From positions 87,279,783 to 87,343,782 of the forward strand of contig NC_037668.1 of NCBI RefSeq assembly GCF_003255815.1: 64,000 nt of DNA, given 5' to 3'. Positions 35,480 to 46,894 of this stretch are shown piece by piece (the first letter of the stretch is position 1; each line of letters opens with the position of its first letter). The position numbers and the translations under genes were made by a program. The notes below the pieces were generated by a model. It saw only the letters and a program-made list of their open reading frames with translations, was not told the origin of the DNA and did no database searches. This DNA is from Theropithecus gelada (lineage: Eukaryota > Chordata > Mammalia > Primates > Cercopithecidae).

Positions 35480-35680
35480 AATATTTATGGAAATTAAGTG
35501 CCATGCAGTGTGCTGGGCCTTTTTATATTCATCATCTTATTCATTTTGACAATATTTCTTTTACCTGCTATTCTTCCCATCTTAGATGAGAGGAAAAACA
35601 GAAATTAGGAACATAACCCAATTTCTAACAGCTGGTAAATATTGGAGCAGAATTGAACCTGAGGGTGCCTATATTCAATA
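35480..35680 (-). mobile_element. MIR SINE, antisense
   Basis: AAGTGCCATGCAGTGTGCTGG, CCCATCTTAGATGAGAGG and AGCAGAATTGAACCTGAGG are a reverse MIR, in tail-to-tail arrangement with the MIR at 35185. Confidence 0.7.
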
Positions 35681-36364
35681 CTTGGGTTTCTTCTACCCTC
35701 TCTCACTGCCTGACCAAGGAGCCTGGGAATCATCCATCTAAGGAAGGAGATTCAGATTGTCTCAGATTTGATATTTCTGGCTACAAAAAAGTGTTCATAC
35801 TTTTTCCTGGGTTTTTAATACCTTTAGGATGTGAGCTACTGGGCTGGAGGATATTGGACATTTATCCCAACCCCTATTAGTGAGGGGTAACAGAGTTGCC
35901 ATTCTTAAACTACTCAAATAAGCCATGGCACTACATGGGCGAGAATGCATATTCAAAGATGTTCTTGATAGTATTATTTGAAATGGGGGTCGTAAGAAAT
36001 TACAATGTTGAATTTTACCTTTGCCCTGTGCACCCAGAAAACAGTGAAGATTGAGAAATACCCTCATACTTTGTGTTCCGGGATGTGGCCTACTACAAAG
36101 AACCGCCCTTCCCCATGTGATGTAGGTAAGACTCATGGGTGTGCATCCCTTGTTCACCTATGACATGGCCAGACATAGACTTGTCACATTCCCCATCTGT
36201 GCCTTATAAGTGAGTAGCTCAACTGCTTGGCCCCGCTGATCAATTGGAACAAAATGCTTGTTAGCCAAACTTTGGTTAAGATTTCGACCTTATCTCATGT
36301 CCTGAATTTCTCCTACCCTCAGCCAGAGCCAGCATGCAGCCGCTTCTTAAAGGTCCTCAATTAG
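35681..36364. other. Unassigned intronic sequence
   Basis: The open frame on the minus strand (35795-36157) has no recognisable domain. No repeat was assigned, although 36170-36360 has an LTR-like look. Confidence 0.4.
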
Positions 36365-36403
36365 GCAGTGTTCTCCAGACAAACAGAACCAATAGGATAG
36401 AGA

Positions 36404-36454
<51 letters not shown>
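36404..36454 (+). repeat. (TATC)n microsatellite, about 12.75 units
   Basis: A perfect tetranucleotide run of about 51 bases, likely to be length-polymorphic in the population. Confidence 0.97.
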
Positions 36455-36672
36455 AATATTTCTAGTCCAGAAGCAGGAAAAAAGTCTGTTCCCCAGTTTG
36501 AAGGCCAGGCAGGAAGGATTCTGTCTTATTCAGGAGAGGGACAATCTTTTTGTTCTGTTCCGGCCTTCAAATGATTGTTTGGATGAAGCTCACCCACATT
36601 AGAGAGGACGATCTGCTTTACTCAGTCTCAGATTAAATGTTACTCTCATATAAAAATACCCTCATAGGAATG

Positions 36673-37388
36673 TTAGAATGATAGTTAGAATGGCAATCAT
36701 TAAAAAATCAGGAAACAACAGGTGCTGGAGAGGATGTGGAGAAATAGGAACACTTTTACACTGTTGGTGGGACTGTAAACTAGTTCAACCATTGTGGAAG
36801 ACAGTGTGGCAATTCCTCAAGGATCTAGAACTAGAAATACCATTTGACCCAGCCATCCCATTACTGGGGATATACCCAAAGGATTATAAGTCATGCTGCT
36901 ATAAAGACACATGCACACATATGTTTATTGCGGCACTATTCACAATAGCAAAGACTTGGAATCAACCCAAATGTCTATCCGTGGACATTTTAAGACTGGA
37001 TTAAGAAAATGTGGCATATATACACCATGGAATACTCTGCAGCCATAAAAAAGGATGAGTTTGTGTCCTTTGTAGGGACATGGATGCAGCTGGAAACCAT
37101 CATTCTCAGCAAACTGTTGCAAGAACAGAAAACCAAACACCGCATGTTCTCACTCATAGGTGGGAATTGAACAATGAGATCACTTGGACACAGGAAGGGG
37201 ATCATCACACACTGGGTCCTATTGTGGGGAGGGGGTGGGGGGGAGGGATAGCATTAGGACATATACCTAATGTAAATGACGAGTTAATGGGTGCAGCACA
37301 CCAACATGGCACATGTATACATATGTAACAAACCTCCACGTTGTGCACAGGTACCCTAGAACTTAAAGTATATATATATATAAAAAAA
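36673..37388 (+). mobile_element. 5'-truncated L1PA, sense, with 15-bp TSD
   Basis: ORF2 C-terminus and 3' UTR of a primate L1. ACCCTCATAGGAATG flanks it at 36658-36672 and 37389-37403. A 108-codon open frame (36678-37004) keeps MAIIKKSGNNRCWRGCGE and WNQP. It ends in a TATATATA-interrupted A-tail. Intact duplications suggest a younger insertion than most neighbours. Confidence 0.95.
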
Positions 37389-37465
37389 ACCCTCATAGGA
37401 ATGCCCAGAATAATGTCTGACCAAATATCTGGGCACCCTGTGGCCCAATCAGGTTGACACATATA

Positions 37466-38160
37466 ATTAATCCTTATAGGTCCCTCTCCAAAAGGAGGCT
37501 GGCCTCAGGGTAAAACATTCTCTGATCTACTATCCAGGCACATCAGTTTCATTCCATCTCCCCATACCCCATTTCTTCTCGTCTTGTTTTCTTCTCTCTA
37601 TGAAAGAAAAACCCTTTTTGCCTAACCCTTGAGACTCCTGCAGACCTTGTATTCTCCCTATTGTAATAATTCCCCTCCCTCCTTGTAATAATCCTTTGGA
37701 ACCAAGTTTCTCCTCTCTAAGTCTTTGTTTTTAAATTAGAAACAAACTGTCCATTACTAAGAGATTGATTAAACAATGTGGCACATTAGAATTACAGAAT
37801 ATTACACATTTTGAAGAAGGATGTGTGTCCTCATTGATGAGGAAAAGTGTCTGAAATACCATTGAGTTAAGAAAGGAGACCACAAAATTGCATAATTATA
37901 CAATCTCTTTTACATAAGATTAAATACGTGTGTATCTTAGTATTTTGAAAGTATATTCTCTAATATTTTCTAATATTAGTAGTTTTCTCTGGGAAGAGAA
38001 AAATTAAGGGGAATTTTTTTTCTGCTATCTGTATTGTTGCAATTGTCTATAATGAAGTTTTATTATCTTTGTCAATTGAAGAAAAACCACAGAGCATAAG
38101 AGCTTCATGATCTCTGTTTTTGCTCTAAAACAAAGTCAATCCTCACCATACAAACTAGGA
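37466..38160. other. Unassigned intronic sequence
   Basis: 37480-37740 is pyrimidine-rich with an LTR-like appearance, but I cannot assign it. The remainder shows no gene or repeat. Confidence 0.4.
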
Positions 38161-38164
38161 CCTA

Positions 38165-38500
38165 GTGGAATGGCCTCATGGATATCCACCCTTGATCAGC
38201 TTCCAGGGGTGGTGCCATTCCCAAAGGCTGTCCATCGAAACAGCTCCAAAAGGTGGGGCCCTGCATAGTTCAACTGTTTCTCCACCCAGAGCAAGGCCCA
38301 TAGCCTGTTTGAGACCACGACCAGCTCCATCTGCCATGAGTGCTTCCTCTGGGAACTCTTCTTGTGGCCACAGTAAGAGGACAGGAAGGCTGGCAACACT
38401 CTGGGCTTCAAGCCAGTCTTCCTTTTTCGTTGTGCCCAAGGCCTGATCATTCTCCCAGATCCTGTGTCCAAAGAATGAGACTTAAAAAAAAAAAGAGAAA
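38165..38500. other. GC-richer segment open on both strands, unexplained
   Basis: This stretch stands out from AT-rich surroundings. It has an open frame on + (38165-38446, starting MEWPHGYPPLISFQ) and two on - (38176-38439, starting MGTTKKEDWLEAQ; 38196-38471, starting MDTGSGRMIRPWAQ). It is followed by an A-run at 38484-38494. I do not recognise the proteins. It could be a retrocopy fragment, an internal piece of an old endogenous element, or chance. No function is claimed. Confidence 0.4.
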
Positions 38501-39069
38501 TTCGATTTTCTTTGATTTACAAAGCTTAAAGCTTCCATCCTAGCAGTTGAGCATTTTTCCCAATATGTGTATGATCCCCCTCCCCCGCCAACTGGGTGAC
38601 CTAGATAGAACTTTAAGTGTCATTAAGTTATGGCATCATGTTTTGAATCTTTCTCTGCTCGATTTCCATGTCAACATGAGTGAGGGCTTCAGGGATTTTA
38701 CTCCAGCATTTTGGTTAAATGCCAACTTGGCAAATTCCACTCCTCCCCCTGGGACTGCAAGTGCCAGTGTCCTCCTTCACTCAGGAGTGTGTGGTTAAAA
38801 GTGGACACTTTTCTGCTTCTTCTGCTTTTGTACTGTAGTAGAAGCCTCAAGGAGCTCTATTTTACAGTTCCAAATTACCATCCCTCCCCTCTTTCATGCT
38901 TCCGGGATGGATAGTCTCTCACTATAGGTTAACATTTAGATTGGGATCTCTATTTCTCAGCCCCCCAAAATCTGGATGTCCCTCAGGTGCCAGAGCACCT
39001 GATAATATAATTATTAGATATAATAAATAATATAATTATTCTTTGCTTGAACCAGAGAATAATTATGTA
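38501..39069. other. Unassigned intronic sequence
   Basis: AT-rich at 39000-39060; otherwise nothing recognised. Confidence 0.5.
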
Positions 39070-39432
39070 TAGTAGTTCCGCCTTATTCATGGAGAATACC
39101 TTCCAAGACCCCCCGTGGATGCCTAACAACACAGGTAGTACTGAACCCTATGTATACTATGTTTTTTTTTGATCTGATAACTGAGAGGGTTCCTAAGTGG
39201 ACAACAGGGAGGTAGTGCATACAGCATGGATTTGCTGGACAAAGGGATGATTCACATCCCAGGTGGGACCAAGCTGGACAACGTGAGAATTCATCACACT
39301 ATTCAGAATGGTGTGCAATTTAAAACTCACGAGTTTATTTCTGGAATTTTCCATTTAATATTTTTGTACTAGAGTTGACCATGGGAAATTGAAACCATGG
39401 AAAGCGAAACTGCAGATAAGGGGAGACTGCTG
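39070..39432 (+). mobile_element. MER2/Tigger-like DNA transposon relic
   Basis: A 363-bp element bounded by inverted ends (TAGTAGTTCCGCCTTATTC and GATAAGGGGAGACTGCTG), with TA on each side (39068-39069 and 39433-39434), as for Tc1/mariner-pogo elements. GAACCCTATGTATACTATG and GAAACCATGGAAAGCGAAAC are MER2-type interior. It is non-autonomous. Confidence 0.88.
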
Positions 39433-39766
39433 TACCAGAGTGCTATAAAAGATTTCATTTGGAAAAAAAAAGTTTTGGTTCTTGAAAAAAAAAGTTTAAG
39501 AACATAGTCATATTCCGTTTCTTCATATGTTTGAGATATTTCTGGCTTTGGTGAAACATAAGCTAGGAAAAGAACCTAACGTCTTATTAGGGTAACTGAA
39601 CAACAGTAACAACAGACTTAGCCCTTCTTCCTTATGTACAACATTACCTGTGACATGGCTCTTGAAACATAGCTGCTATTAAAGTACAAGTGAGTCTTGC
39701 ATAGCAACTTCTCCTTGCCCAGTTAAATTCTCTGTAAAGTCTTTACTCTGTTTTATTCATGTATGT

Positions 39767-39816
<50 letters not shown>

Positions 39817-40254
39817 GTTTATTTGTATTTCCCTTTAAGGATTTCAAACACAAAGACCCTAGTCATTTGATTTTCTCTGTACTGTTGAATTTTTGCCTAC
39901 CCACCCTGACTGAAGAGACACATTGTTGTCTGTTTTCCGTATTCTGTCTAGTAAATGCTTGGTTGTCAGGACAACGGCATAGAAGGTGGAAGGTCATTGA
40001 TAACCACATGAATTCTTTAAACAAACATGATCAGAGCAAATTCCAGGGTATGCTTGAAAGTAGATTTAAGGAAGAGGAAAGGTTTCAGACACATCCTTCC
40101 TTTTACAAACTTGATATTCACCTTTAAGGATCAGCAACATTTGGAGTTGCTCATAATTTTATTTAAAATCCTGAGTAAAGATATCACCTTAGTTTTATGG
40201 TACGTTTGTCATTCCAGTGTGAAGCATGAGGTTTTTTTGTTACTGACAGAACCC
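39433..40254. other. Unassigned intronic sequence with a GT/AT microsatellite
   Basis: A (GT)n run continuing into (AT)n occupies 39761-39816. The rest shows no repeat or exon. The open frame at 39759-40127 begins inside the microsatellite and is not credible. Confidence 0.55.
39761..39816 (+). repeat. (GT)n(AT)n microsatellite
   Basis: A GT dinucleotide run interrupted by two ATs, followed by about 15 bases of AT repeats. Confidence 0.95.
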
Positions 40255-40345
40255 CTGGAGGACAGGCAGATGCTGTGGTTCTCCATGGTCTCTCAGTACC
40301 AGGCACAGAGCAAGCACCCAATACATACTATAGGAATAAACGATC
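40255..40345 (+). mobile_element. L2 3' end, sense
   Basis: CTGGAGGACAGGCAGATGC and TACCAGGCACAGAGCAAGC resemble the L2 terminus. Confidence 0.55.
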
Positions 40346-40535
40346 TCAAATCTTCACAGTGCCTCTTATAGATGGTTTTTATGATATGTATCTGCAAAGA
40401 AACTGAATTCAGGGATTTTAAGTGCCTTTTTCCCAAGGCCCTTAAAGTTTGGGGAAGTAGGTGCATGGAATTAGAACTCAGATTATCCTGACTTCTAAGA
40501 TCACACTCTTTTCATTGTAGCACACTGCCTCTTTA
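40346..40535 (-). mobile_element. MIR SINE, antisense, diverged
   Basis: GAATTCAGGGATTTTAAGTG, ATTAGAACTCAGATTATCC and GTAGCACACTGCCTC are the reverse MIR 5' half. Confidence 0.65.
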
Positions 40536-41834
40536 ACAACAACAACCAAAAAAAAAAAAATGAGGAAGAAACCACATCATTTCTAAGATGAAATGTATGC
40601 TTTTCAAAACAATAGCAGAAAACTTTCTTCAAAGGTAAAATAGTTGGAAATAGAAGAAGAAATAATATGTAATTTAGCATTCATTGAGGATAAGCAATTA
40701 ATCCTGCCCTCCAGGGGTGAATTTATGTCTAGCCTATTTGCACATGAAAGTACAAGTTGGGCTTCATTTTTATACGAGTAAGACATCTGGTTGGGAAGTG
40801 AAAAATTTTGTCAATTACCTGAATCATGTTTGGTCTACATGATAGGAAAGCCCCAGATGTCTTCAGATCAGCAGATGTTTGGCACTGTATGGTTAACACT
40901 AGACCCACTGACTGAATGGTTCACCTGAGAGTTGCTGTTTGACATCCTGTAGATTCACCCATTGTTAGGAGGCTGTTATCATTTTGTAAGTCAGCAGTTT
41001 GCAAACAGTAGTCCAGACTAGAAACCAACACTGGCCCTTGACAAAGTGTTCACTGGTGTGTGATGCAGTAAATACATAAGGTCATAAAAGGAAGTGTATT
41101 TACCTTATAAACGAACATCATTTATTTTGAGATCCTCTCCTCCCTATGTTTTTAGTGATACAATTTTGTGTCAAATAAATCCTGATTTTAAGATTTGCTT
41201 TTAATGAGTAAATGAGACAGGGTAAAAAATTGAGAAACCTATATAAATCCCTAGTTTTCTTTATGTGATCTTTGTATTAGATTGTAAAAAAAAAAAACAA
41301 AGCAAAATTGTAGAAACCACTCTTTAAATCTTGTAATATTTTTAGCACAATGACAGCTAAAGTATTTTCATGTATTTCCCAAGTTTTCCTTTTCCTAGAA
41401 GTGGGGTAACTCTCCATGGTAGAACTGTTTGCATGGGTCTTAAAAGCGTTGGACATCTTAGCAGTCAAGTATTTTGCTGACAAAATAATAAATTTTCCTT
41501 TTGAAACAAGCATTTTGTTCTTAAAATAACTCCAAAGAGAACACCTTCTGCACTTTTAAAGCATTTCCCTCTGAAGGCATGCCATGGAGACATGACCGTA
41601 GGGAGAAACTTTTTGTGCTAGAAAACTGAATTCCACCACTGTGAATATTTTAACAGCTTTCACAGGTTCTACAGTTTGCTCTCCTGACCCCAAAAGCATA
41701 TATCTCCACATGCTGTAACATCAAGGATCTCTCCTCAAGCTTTGGAAGCTCAGCCAGAATGAGCTGAGTACCCTTCATGTGTCAGGCGATGTCCAATACG
41801 CATTGCTGGGAATAGGGAGTCATAATAACCATAA
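40536..41834. other. Unassigned intronic sequence
   Basis: About 1.3 kb with poly(A) runs at 40548-40560 and 41286-41297. No exon or repeat was recognised. Confidence 0.5.
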
Positions 41835-42100
41835 TTTTATCTGACTTTTGTCTATCATTTGTCATGTGGCAGACAACATGCTAAAATGCTTCTTTGCGTT
41901 ATCTTGCTTGATTCTCATAACCACTCTGGTAGAAAAATAACATTATTATAGCCTTTTTACAGATGAGGAAACCGTTGCAAGGAAGTAAAAATCACTTGCC
42001 CAAGGTCACAAGCCCTGTGAATGATAAAGCCACCACTTCCATCCAAGTCCGTCCACCCCCTAACCTGAACTCCCAAGTGCTATGCTAAACCACCTGCCTC
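41835..42100 (-). mobile_element. MIR SINE, antisense
   Basis: TTGATTCTCATAACCACTCTG, TTTTTACAGATGAGGAAACCG and CTTGCCCAAGGTCACAAGCC are well-preserved reverse MIR. Confidence 0.88.
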
Positions 42101-42109
42101 TTATGGATA

Positions 42110-42330
42110 TATTATCTACAAAAAGAGCTCTGCCCTCAAGGCGATTATAATCTAAATTAGAAGAGGGAAGCACAAGGGGAAAAGCCATTATGTAGAATAG
42201 AATGATGTAATTCCAAAAAACATGCTGTGGGATTGTAGAGGGAAGAGTGATTAATTACGATCTACCCAGGGAAGGCTTTTTGCGTGTGGCCTTAGGCTGG
42301 GTGAGAACAAAATAGGGCACCGGCAATTAT
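42110..42330 (+). mobile_element. Ancient interspersed repeat, family not assigned
   Basis: CTCAAGGCGATTATAATC, then AGGGAAGGCTTTTTGCGTGTGG, fit the ancient repeat noted at 9080, with low confidence. Confidence 0.35.
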
Positions 42331-42564
42331 CTAGAGAATTGGGTCACTGTGGGTGCCAAAGTGGATGATGATTTCAAGCTAAAAAGACTATGCTTTATGC
42401 TCTGAATAGTTCAGAATTGGCCACCCACACCCCTGGAATCTGTTGAATTTTTGCCAACTCCCTTGTTCTCTTTGTAACTTATTGCCCTGGCTTAGATGAG
42501 CTTCCTACTCCAGGTGAGGGAAGATGCAGGATGGTGCTGCTATAGCAGGGAGTGCTGGCAACGT
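42331..42564. other. Unassigned intronic sequence
   Basis: Nothing recognised. Confidence 0.5.
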
Positions 42565-42725
42565 GGAAGAAACCTTCCTTAAGTCAGGAGCTCTGGATTT
42601 AATCTAGACTCTGCTCCCACAACTGGGAAGCCACCTCCTTCTCTGGGTTCAGTTTTCTCTACTGTAAAGTGTATACACTGAAGTTGATGGTCTGTATGGG
42701 CCATTTGAAATCCTGTGTCTCTGTT
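42565..42725 (+). mobile_element. MIR3-like SINE, sense
   Basis: AGTCAGGAGCTCTGGATTTAA, TCTCTGGGTTCAGTTTTCTC and TGATGGTCTGTATGGGCC follow MIR3 order. Confidence 0.6.
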
Positions 42726-42904
42726 TTTGGAACAGAGAAAGAATGAAAGGTGAGGAGTGGGAGAAGCTAAAAGATTCAGCATGTTCAGATTTCACGGTTC
42801 TTGTCGTTTTGTTCCTAGACAGGACCTACCAGGGGTGCCTCCTGCAAATGAGGTGGTCTTCCTTTTTTACCCACCACATTCTATGCCTGCGCTCTCTAAC
42901 CTAC

Positions 42905-43070
42905 ATGGTATAGTAGGAAGGTGCCATACCATGGAGTCAGAGATTCTTGGGTTGAAATCCTGACCATGTCCCATTACATAGTGACTTTGAACAAATTATG
43001 TAATCTTTCTGTGCTTGTGTTTCTACAACTGTAAAATAATAGTTTGCAATACCATAGACTCTTCATGTAG
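42905..43070 (+). mobile_element. MIR SINE, sense
   Basis: CATGGAGTCAGAGATTCTTGG, TTGAAATCCTGACCATGTC and AAATTATGTAATCTTTCTGTG are MIR. Confidence 0.75.
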
Positions 43071-43455
43071 ATAATCTAATTCTATTACTATAAAAGCTAA
43101 TTCTAATACTATTGGTTTGGTGTTAGCAATGAAGGTGATAGCAACTGAAAAGTAAAAAGAGCAGTGACTGAAAGTTCACAGGTTTTGATAAATGAGCACT
43201 ATTACTATTATAATATTTATTGTGTTAAAATACAAATTGTATACAGCACTCCTCTGAACACAGACCTACAATAGTTACCCATTGCTTGTTGGACTTCTTG
43301 AACCGGACTTGACCAGGCAAAGAGAATTTGAGAACCTCTGTTTCACTAGAAAGGTGGTATCTACAATATTTTGCCACTGTAGCATCTGCTATGTGTAATA
43401 AGATGCTTGGGCCTGCTGGTGATCACCTGTTTTCTAGGTATATGCATTGGCTTTT
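43071..43455. other. Unassigned intronic sequence
   Basis: No repeat or gene was recognised. Confidence 0.5.
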
Positions 43456-43459
43456 GTGG

Positions 43460-43691
43460 TGTTTTTTATATATGTGTGTATATATATATACACACACACA
43501 CACATTATATAGATATAATTAAATATATGTTATATTTAATTAAATAAATATATTTTTTAATTAAATATATAATAAGGACTATGAGAGTTAGCCATGAATC
43601 ATGGGTGAAAATATATATATATATAAAAAATAATACCACAAATGCATATATATATGTTATATATATATATAAAATATATAGAGAGATAGGT
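43460..43691 (+). repeat. AT-rich and TA/CA microsatellite block
   Basis: TATATATATACACACACACA-type sequence grades into TTTAATTAAATAAATATA and several (TA)n runs. It contains the first arm and the loop of the inverted repeat below. Confidence 0.9.
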
Positions 43692-43733
43692 TTTTGCCCA
43701 TGATTCCTGGTTAACTCCCATAGTCCTTATTAT
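43569..43733. repeat. Imperfect inverted repeat, arms about 42 bp, AT-rich loop
   Basis: The left arm (43569-43611) begins ATAATAAGGACTATGAGAG. The right arm (43692-43733) ends CCCATAGTCCTTATTAT. Reverse-complementing the right arm gives about five mismatches over 42 bases. The roughly 80-base loop is mostly TA repeats. It could extrude as a hairpin. I do not know a MITE with these arms. Confidence 0.88.
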
Positions 43734-43734
43734 A

Positions 43735-44495
43735 ACATTGGGGCACTTGAGGCCTCAGGTAAGTCTCTCTCAGTGACCCCTCTGGTTCTTCTTCACCTGC
43801 CCAAGGTAGGATGCTAATTTGATTATGGATCAGAAGACCCTCATTCCAGGGAGGGTCCTGCCCCATACCCTAGTGGAAAGAATGCTACACAGAGAGGCCA
43901 AGAAAAGTCTGAACAGATAGTCCTTGCTGGGTTTAGATCATGTGCTTTTTGTCCAATCATATTTTTACATGATTGTCAATCATGCCTATGTGAAAAAGCC
44001 TCCATAAAAACCCAAGAGTACAGGGTTTGGAAAGCTTTTTGATTGCTGAACACATGGATGTTCCTGGAGGGTGGAGTGCCCAGGGAAGGCATGGAAGCTC
44101 TGTGCCCCTTCCGCCTTACCTTGCCATACGCATCTGTTCATCTGTATCCTTTGTAGTAGTATTTATAATAAACCAATACACGTGTTTCCCTGAGTCATGT
44201 GAGCTGCTCTAGCAAATTAATCAAACCCGAAGATGGGGTTGTGAGAACCCCAACTTGAAGTCAGTTCAGAAGTTGTGGAAGGTTGAACTTGCCACTGGTG
44301 TCTGGGGTGTGGAGTTGGGGGCATTCTTGGGGACTGAGCCTTCAATCTGTGATATCTGATGCAATCTCCAAGTAGACAGTGTCAGAATTGAACTAGAGGA
44401 CATCCAGCTGGTGTCTGCTACAGAATTAAGTGCTTGCTTAGTGGTCGGGAGAAACTCCTACACATTTCGTCACAGAAGTCACCTTCTATGTGGGT
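43735..44495 (+). mobile_element. Endogenous retrovirus-type solo LTR, sense (family not named)
   Basis: The segment contains GATCATGTGCTTTTTGTCC, CCTCCATAAAAACCCAAGAG (TATA-like), an AATAAA at 44167-44172 and a downstream GAGCTGCTCTAGCAAATTAATC with GTCAGAATTGAACTAGAGG. This is a standard old LTR layout (U3, TATA, poly(A) signal, U5). No gag, pol or env sequence adjoins it. Limits are approximate. Confidence 0.7.
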
Positions 44496-45110
44496 AATTG
44501 CTGTGGTGTAAGACCAGAGGAAAAACATGGTTTCAGAGTTTTTCCCTAAACAGCCTTGACATACTCTATTGTAATAAGATAGAGAGATGAAAGTGTTTAT
44601 TACTGGTGGGATTATGTTAGAAAACACATTTCTTGTCCCAGTAGCATTCAAGATCAAGAGTTAAAACAGTCTCTTCTCTTTACTCTCCCAACCGATACTC
44701 AGCTTCCTGTGTGAGTGTGTGTTTAATGTTTTTGTCTAAATTGATTGATCTTTGTCTCATGATCTCTTTTCTTAAAAAAACTAAGTTCAGCTAAGTGAAC
44801 ATTGCTGAGAACTTACGTTCTAGACACTGCTGGACGTTGTGCTGAGGGGAAATGAATACAGAGATAAATAATTTGAACTATTCTCTGTCTAGTGGGAAAG
44901 AGAGATCGAGATATAAATAGGGGAACAAAATAAAACATAACATAAGGGTCATAATTTTTAAGGTGGATTAAAAATATGTGTGTGTTTCTTTATTAAGCAC
45001 CTTTTATAGGCCAGACTATAGGGCCAGAGATGTAACATTATGTAAAACTCAGTCCAAATCGCATAGGTGCTTACAAGATGTAATGACTACAAGATGGAAT
45101 AAGAAGAGGT
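44496..45110. other. Mostly unassigned sequence, weak ancient-repeat matches
   Basis: 44800-44930 (GAACTTACGTTCTAGACACTG, AATGAATACAGAGATAAATAA) resembles the ancient repeat class noted at 9080; nothing else was recognised. Confidence 0.4.
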
Positions 45111-45114
45111 ATTG

Positions 45115-45245
45115 GATGGGAATAGTGTCTACTAGAAAGTAAGCAAATTGAGTGTAGGGGCCTTATCTATCTTGTTCCTTAATGCGTTTTTAGCATTAGA
45201 ACACTGCTTGGCATGTACCAGTACTCATTAAACATTTCTGTAGTG
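45115..45245 (+). mobile_element. L2 3' end, sense
   Basis: AGTGTAGGGGCCTTATCTATC, GAACACTGCTTGGCATGTACC and TCATTAAACATTTCTGTAG mark the L2 terminus. Confidence 0.65.
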
Positions 45246-46412
45246 AGTGATGAGCCTATCATAAAGTTTTGTTCCCCCACCCCTAAACAAGATTGTAGGT
45301 TCAGTCTGAAAGGACTCCAGGACCCTCTCTGCTGGTAAGGTATGGTGCCACTTTGTACTCTCCCAGTCAATCTGATTGGCCTCTTGACTTTGGCAAAACT
45401 GAGCTGGGGGCTGGTCCCCCAGTGCCAAGCACAGAGGAAGCAGGGTCACATGCCACCCATGCCCAAAGCACTTCCTGACATTTCCATGGGTCTGGAACCA
45501 ACTCTCCTCCTGGGTTTCATCTCAATATATGTAGGAAGACAAAAGAACACTGAACCTTCCAGTTAATTCAACACCCCACCCCCACTTACCCCTTCCTGGA
45601 GAGGATAACAGTTCTGTTGACCATTATAATGCATTTTCTGTCTCCCAACAGTCCACATAGTCATTAATTTCTGCTGCTGACATCAGGAAAGAGGATTATG
45701 TGTGTGTCTGAAACTGTTCCCAAAGTGCTCATTAGTCATAGATAATTGAAAAACTGGTAGGGGAAGATTTGGTGTAATAGGAGCCCCTGCCTGTGAAGAG
45801 GGACTGCAACCACCAGATAATTGTAGATTCCAGCTTTTGACCACTCAGACTGAATCTGCCCATCCTAATGGGAATTCAGCAGACTTGAGCCTAGGAGCTC
45901 TCAGAGTGATAGTGTTTTTACATACCCAGGTGAGGGCCTGTACACTGAGACAGAGACAGCCAAATCAAGAGAATAGGTGAGCTGCCCTTGGGTCTCTTTC
46001 CTGCCTTCAGACTGTGGAGCAGCGTTTGGAAAAAGTGCCCAGTATTCTCCTTTATTTTGTTTTTATTTCAACGTAAGCTAGTTTGTTTTGATCACAAAGG
46101 ACATACAAGGTCTTGGGATACAAGAAACACAAACATTAGAAAAGAGTACCCCATGCTGGATCCCAACCCCTGCTGTGACAAAATTCTAGGATTTTCCTGG
46201 AAGTTTATGTGCTTACATTTTTGTATCCTTTTCTTTAAAATAATAATAAAAAAAAAGATCACATGATCATACTCAGAATACTATTCTGCATCTTGCCATT
46301 TTCTCTGAATTTATCTTGGAGTTCCAAATCTATACCTTAATTCAAGTTCATTCGTTTTAATGGCAAGGTGGGATTCTGATCAGATTTAAGGGGGAAAAGC
46401 ATCTTTTAAAAT
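45246..46412. other. Unassigned intronic sequence
   Basis: About 1.2 kb with no recognised repeat or exon. Confidence 0.5.
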
Positions 46413-46423
46413 ATTATACAAGA

Positions 46424-46715
46424 GGCTGGGCATGGTGGCTTATGCCTGTAATCCCAGCATTTTGGGAGGCCAAGATGAGTGGATCACTTGAGGTCAGGAG
46501 TTCAAGACCAGCCTGGCCAACATGACAAAACCCTGTCTCTCCTAAAAATACAAAAATTAGCCAGGCATGCTGCTGTGTGCCCATAGTCCCAGCTACTTGG
46601 GAAGCTGAGGCATGAGAATCGCTTGAACCCAGGAGGCAGAGGTTGTAGTGACCTGAGATTGTGCCACTGCACTCCAGCCTGGGCAATAGAGTGAGACTCC
46701 GTCTCAAAAAAAAAA
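46424..46715 (+). mobile_element. AluS SINE, sense, with 11-bp TSD
   Basis: Full dimer ending in an A-tail. The flanks ATTATACAAGA (46413-46423) and ATTACACAAGA (46716-46726) are a target-site duplication with one change. Confidence 0.95.
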
Positions 46716-46894
46716 ATTACACAAGAAATATAGACCAATTAGAAATTATAGGAAAAAAATTTAAAAAAGGAAAGAAAAAAGAAAATCACTCATAATTCCT
46801 CCCCCCAGAGAAAACCTATTTTCTGTATTTTTTTCCCCTGGGTATGTATTTTTACAAATAGTTCATCTACTTTCATTGTTGTTCTTAAAACTGT

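Larger units (their letters stand above)
36365..37465. mobile_element. Older repeat of uncertain family, split by an L1PA tail
   Basis: Left part: GTTCTCCAGACAAACAGAACC, a TATC microsatellite, then GATGAAGCTCACCCACATTAG. Right part: AATAATGTCTGACCAAATATC and CCCAATCAGGTTGACACATA. These halves belong together in a widespread old repeat. A possible short duplication, AAGGTCC/TAGGTCC, lies outside both ends. Confidence 0.55.

Noticed and set aside
39759..40127. 122-codon open frame on +
   Set aside because: It starts inside a GT/AT microsatellite (CVCVCVCV translation) and has no domain; chance frame.
43735..44495. LTR-like segment as an active alternative promoter for FGGY
   Set aside because: It is sense-oriented with TATA-like and AATAAA signals, but it is old, lacks retroviral genes, and nothing in the sequence shows transcription from it.
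46414..46738. Minus-strand open frames with SRLECSG/HHAQP-like sequence
   Set aside because: These are the standard antisense-Alu open frames, not genes. The same applies to 47442-47720 and 49886-50116.
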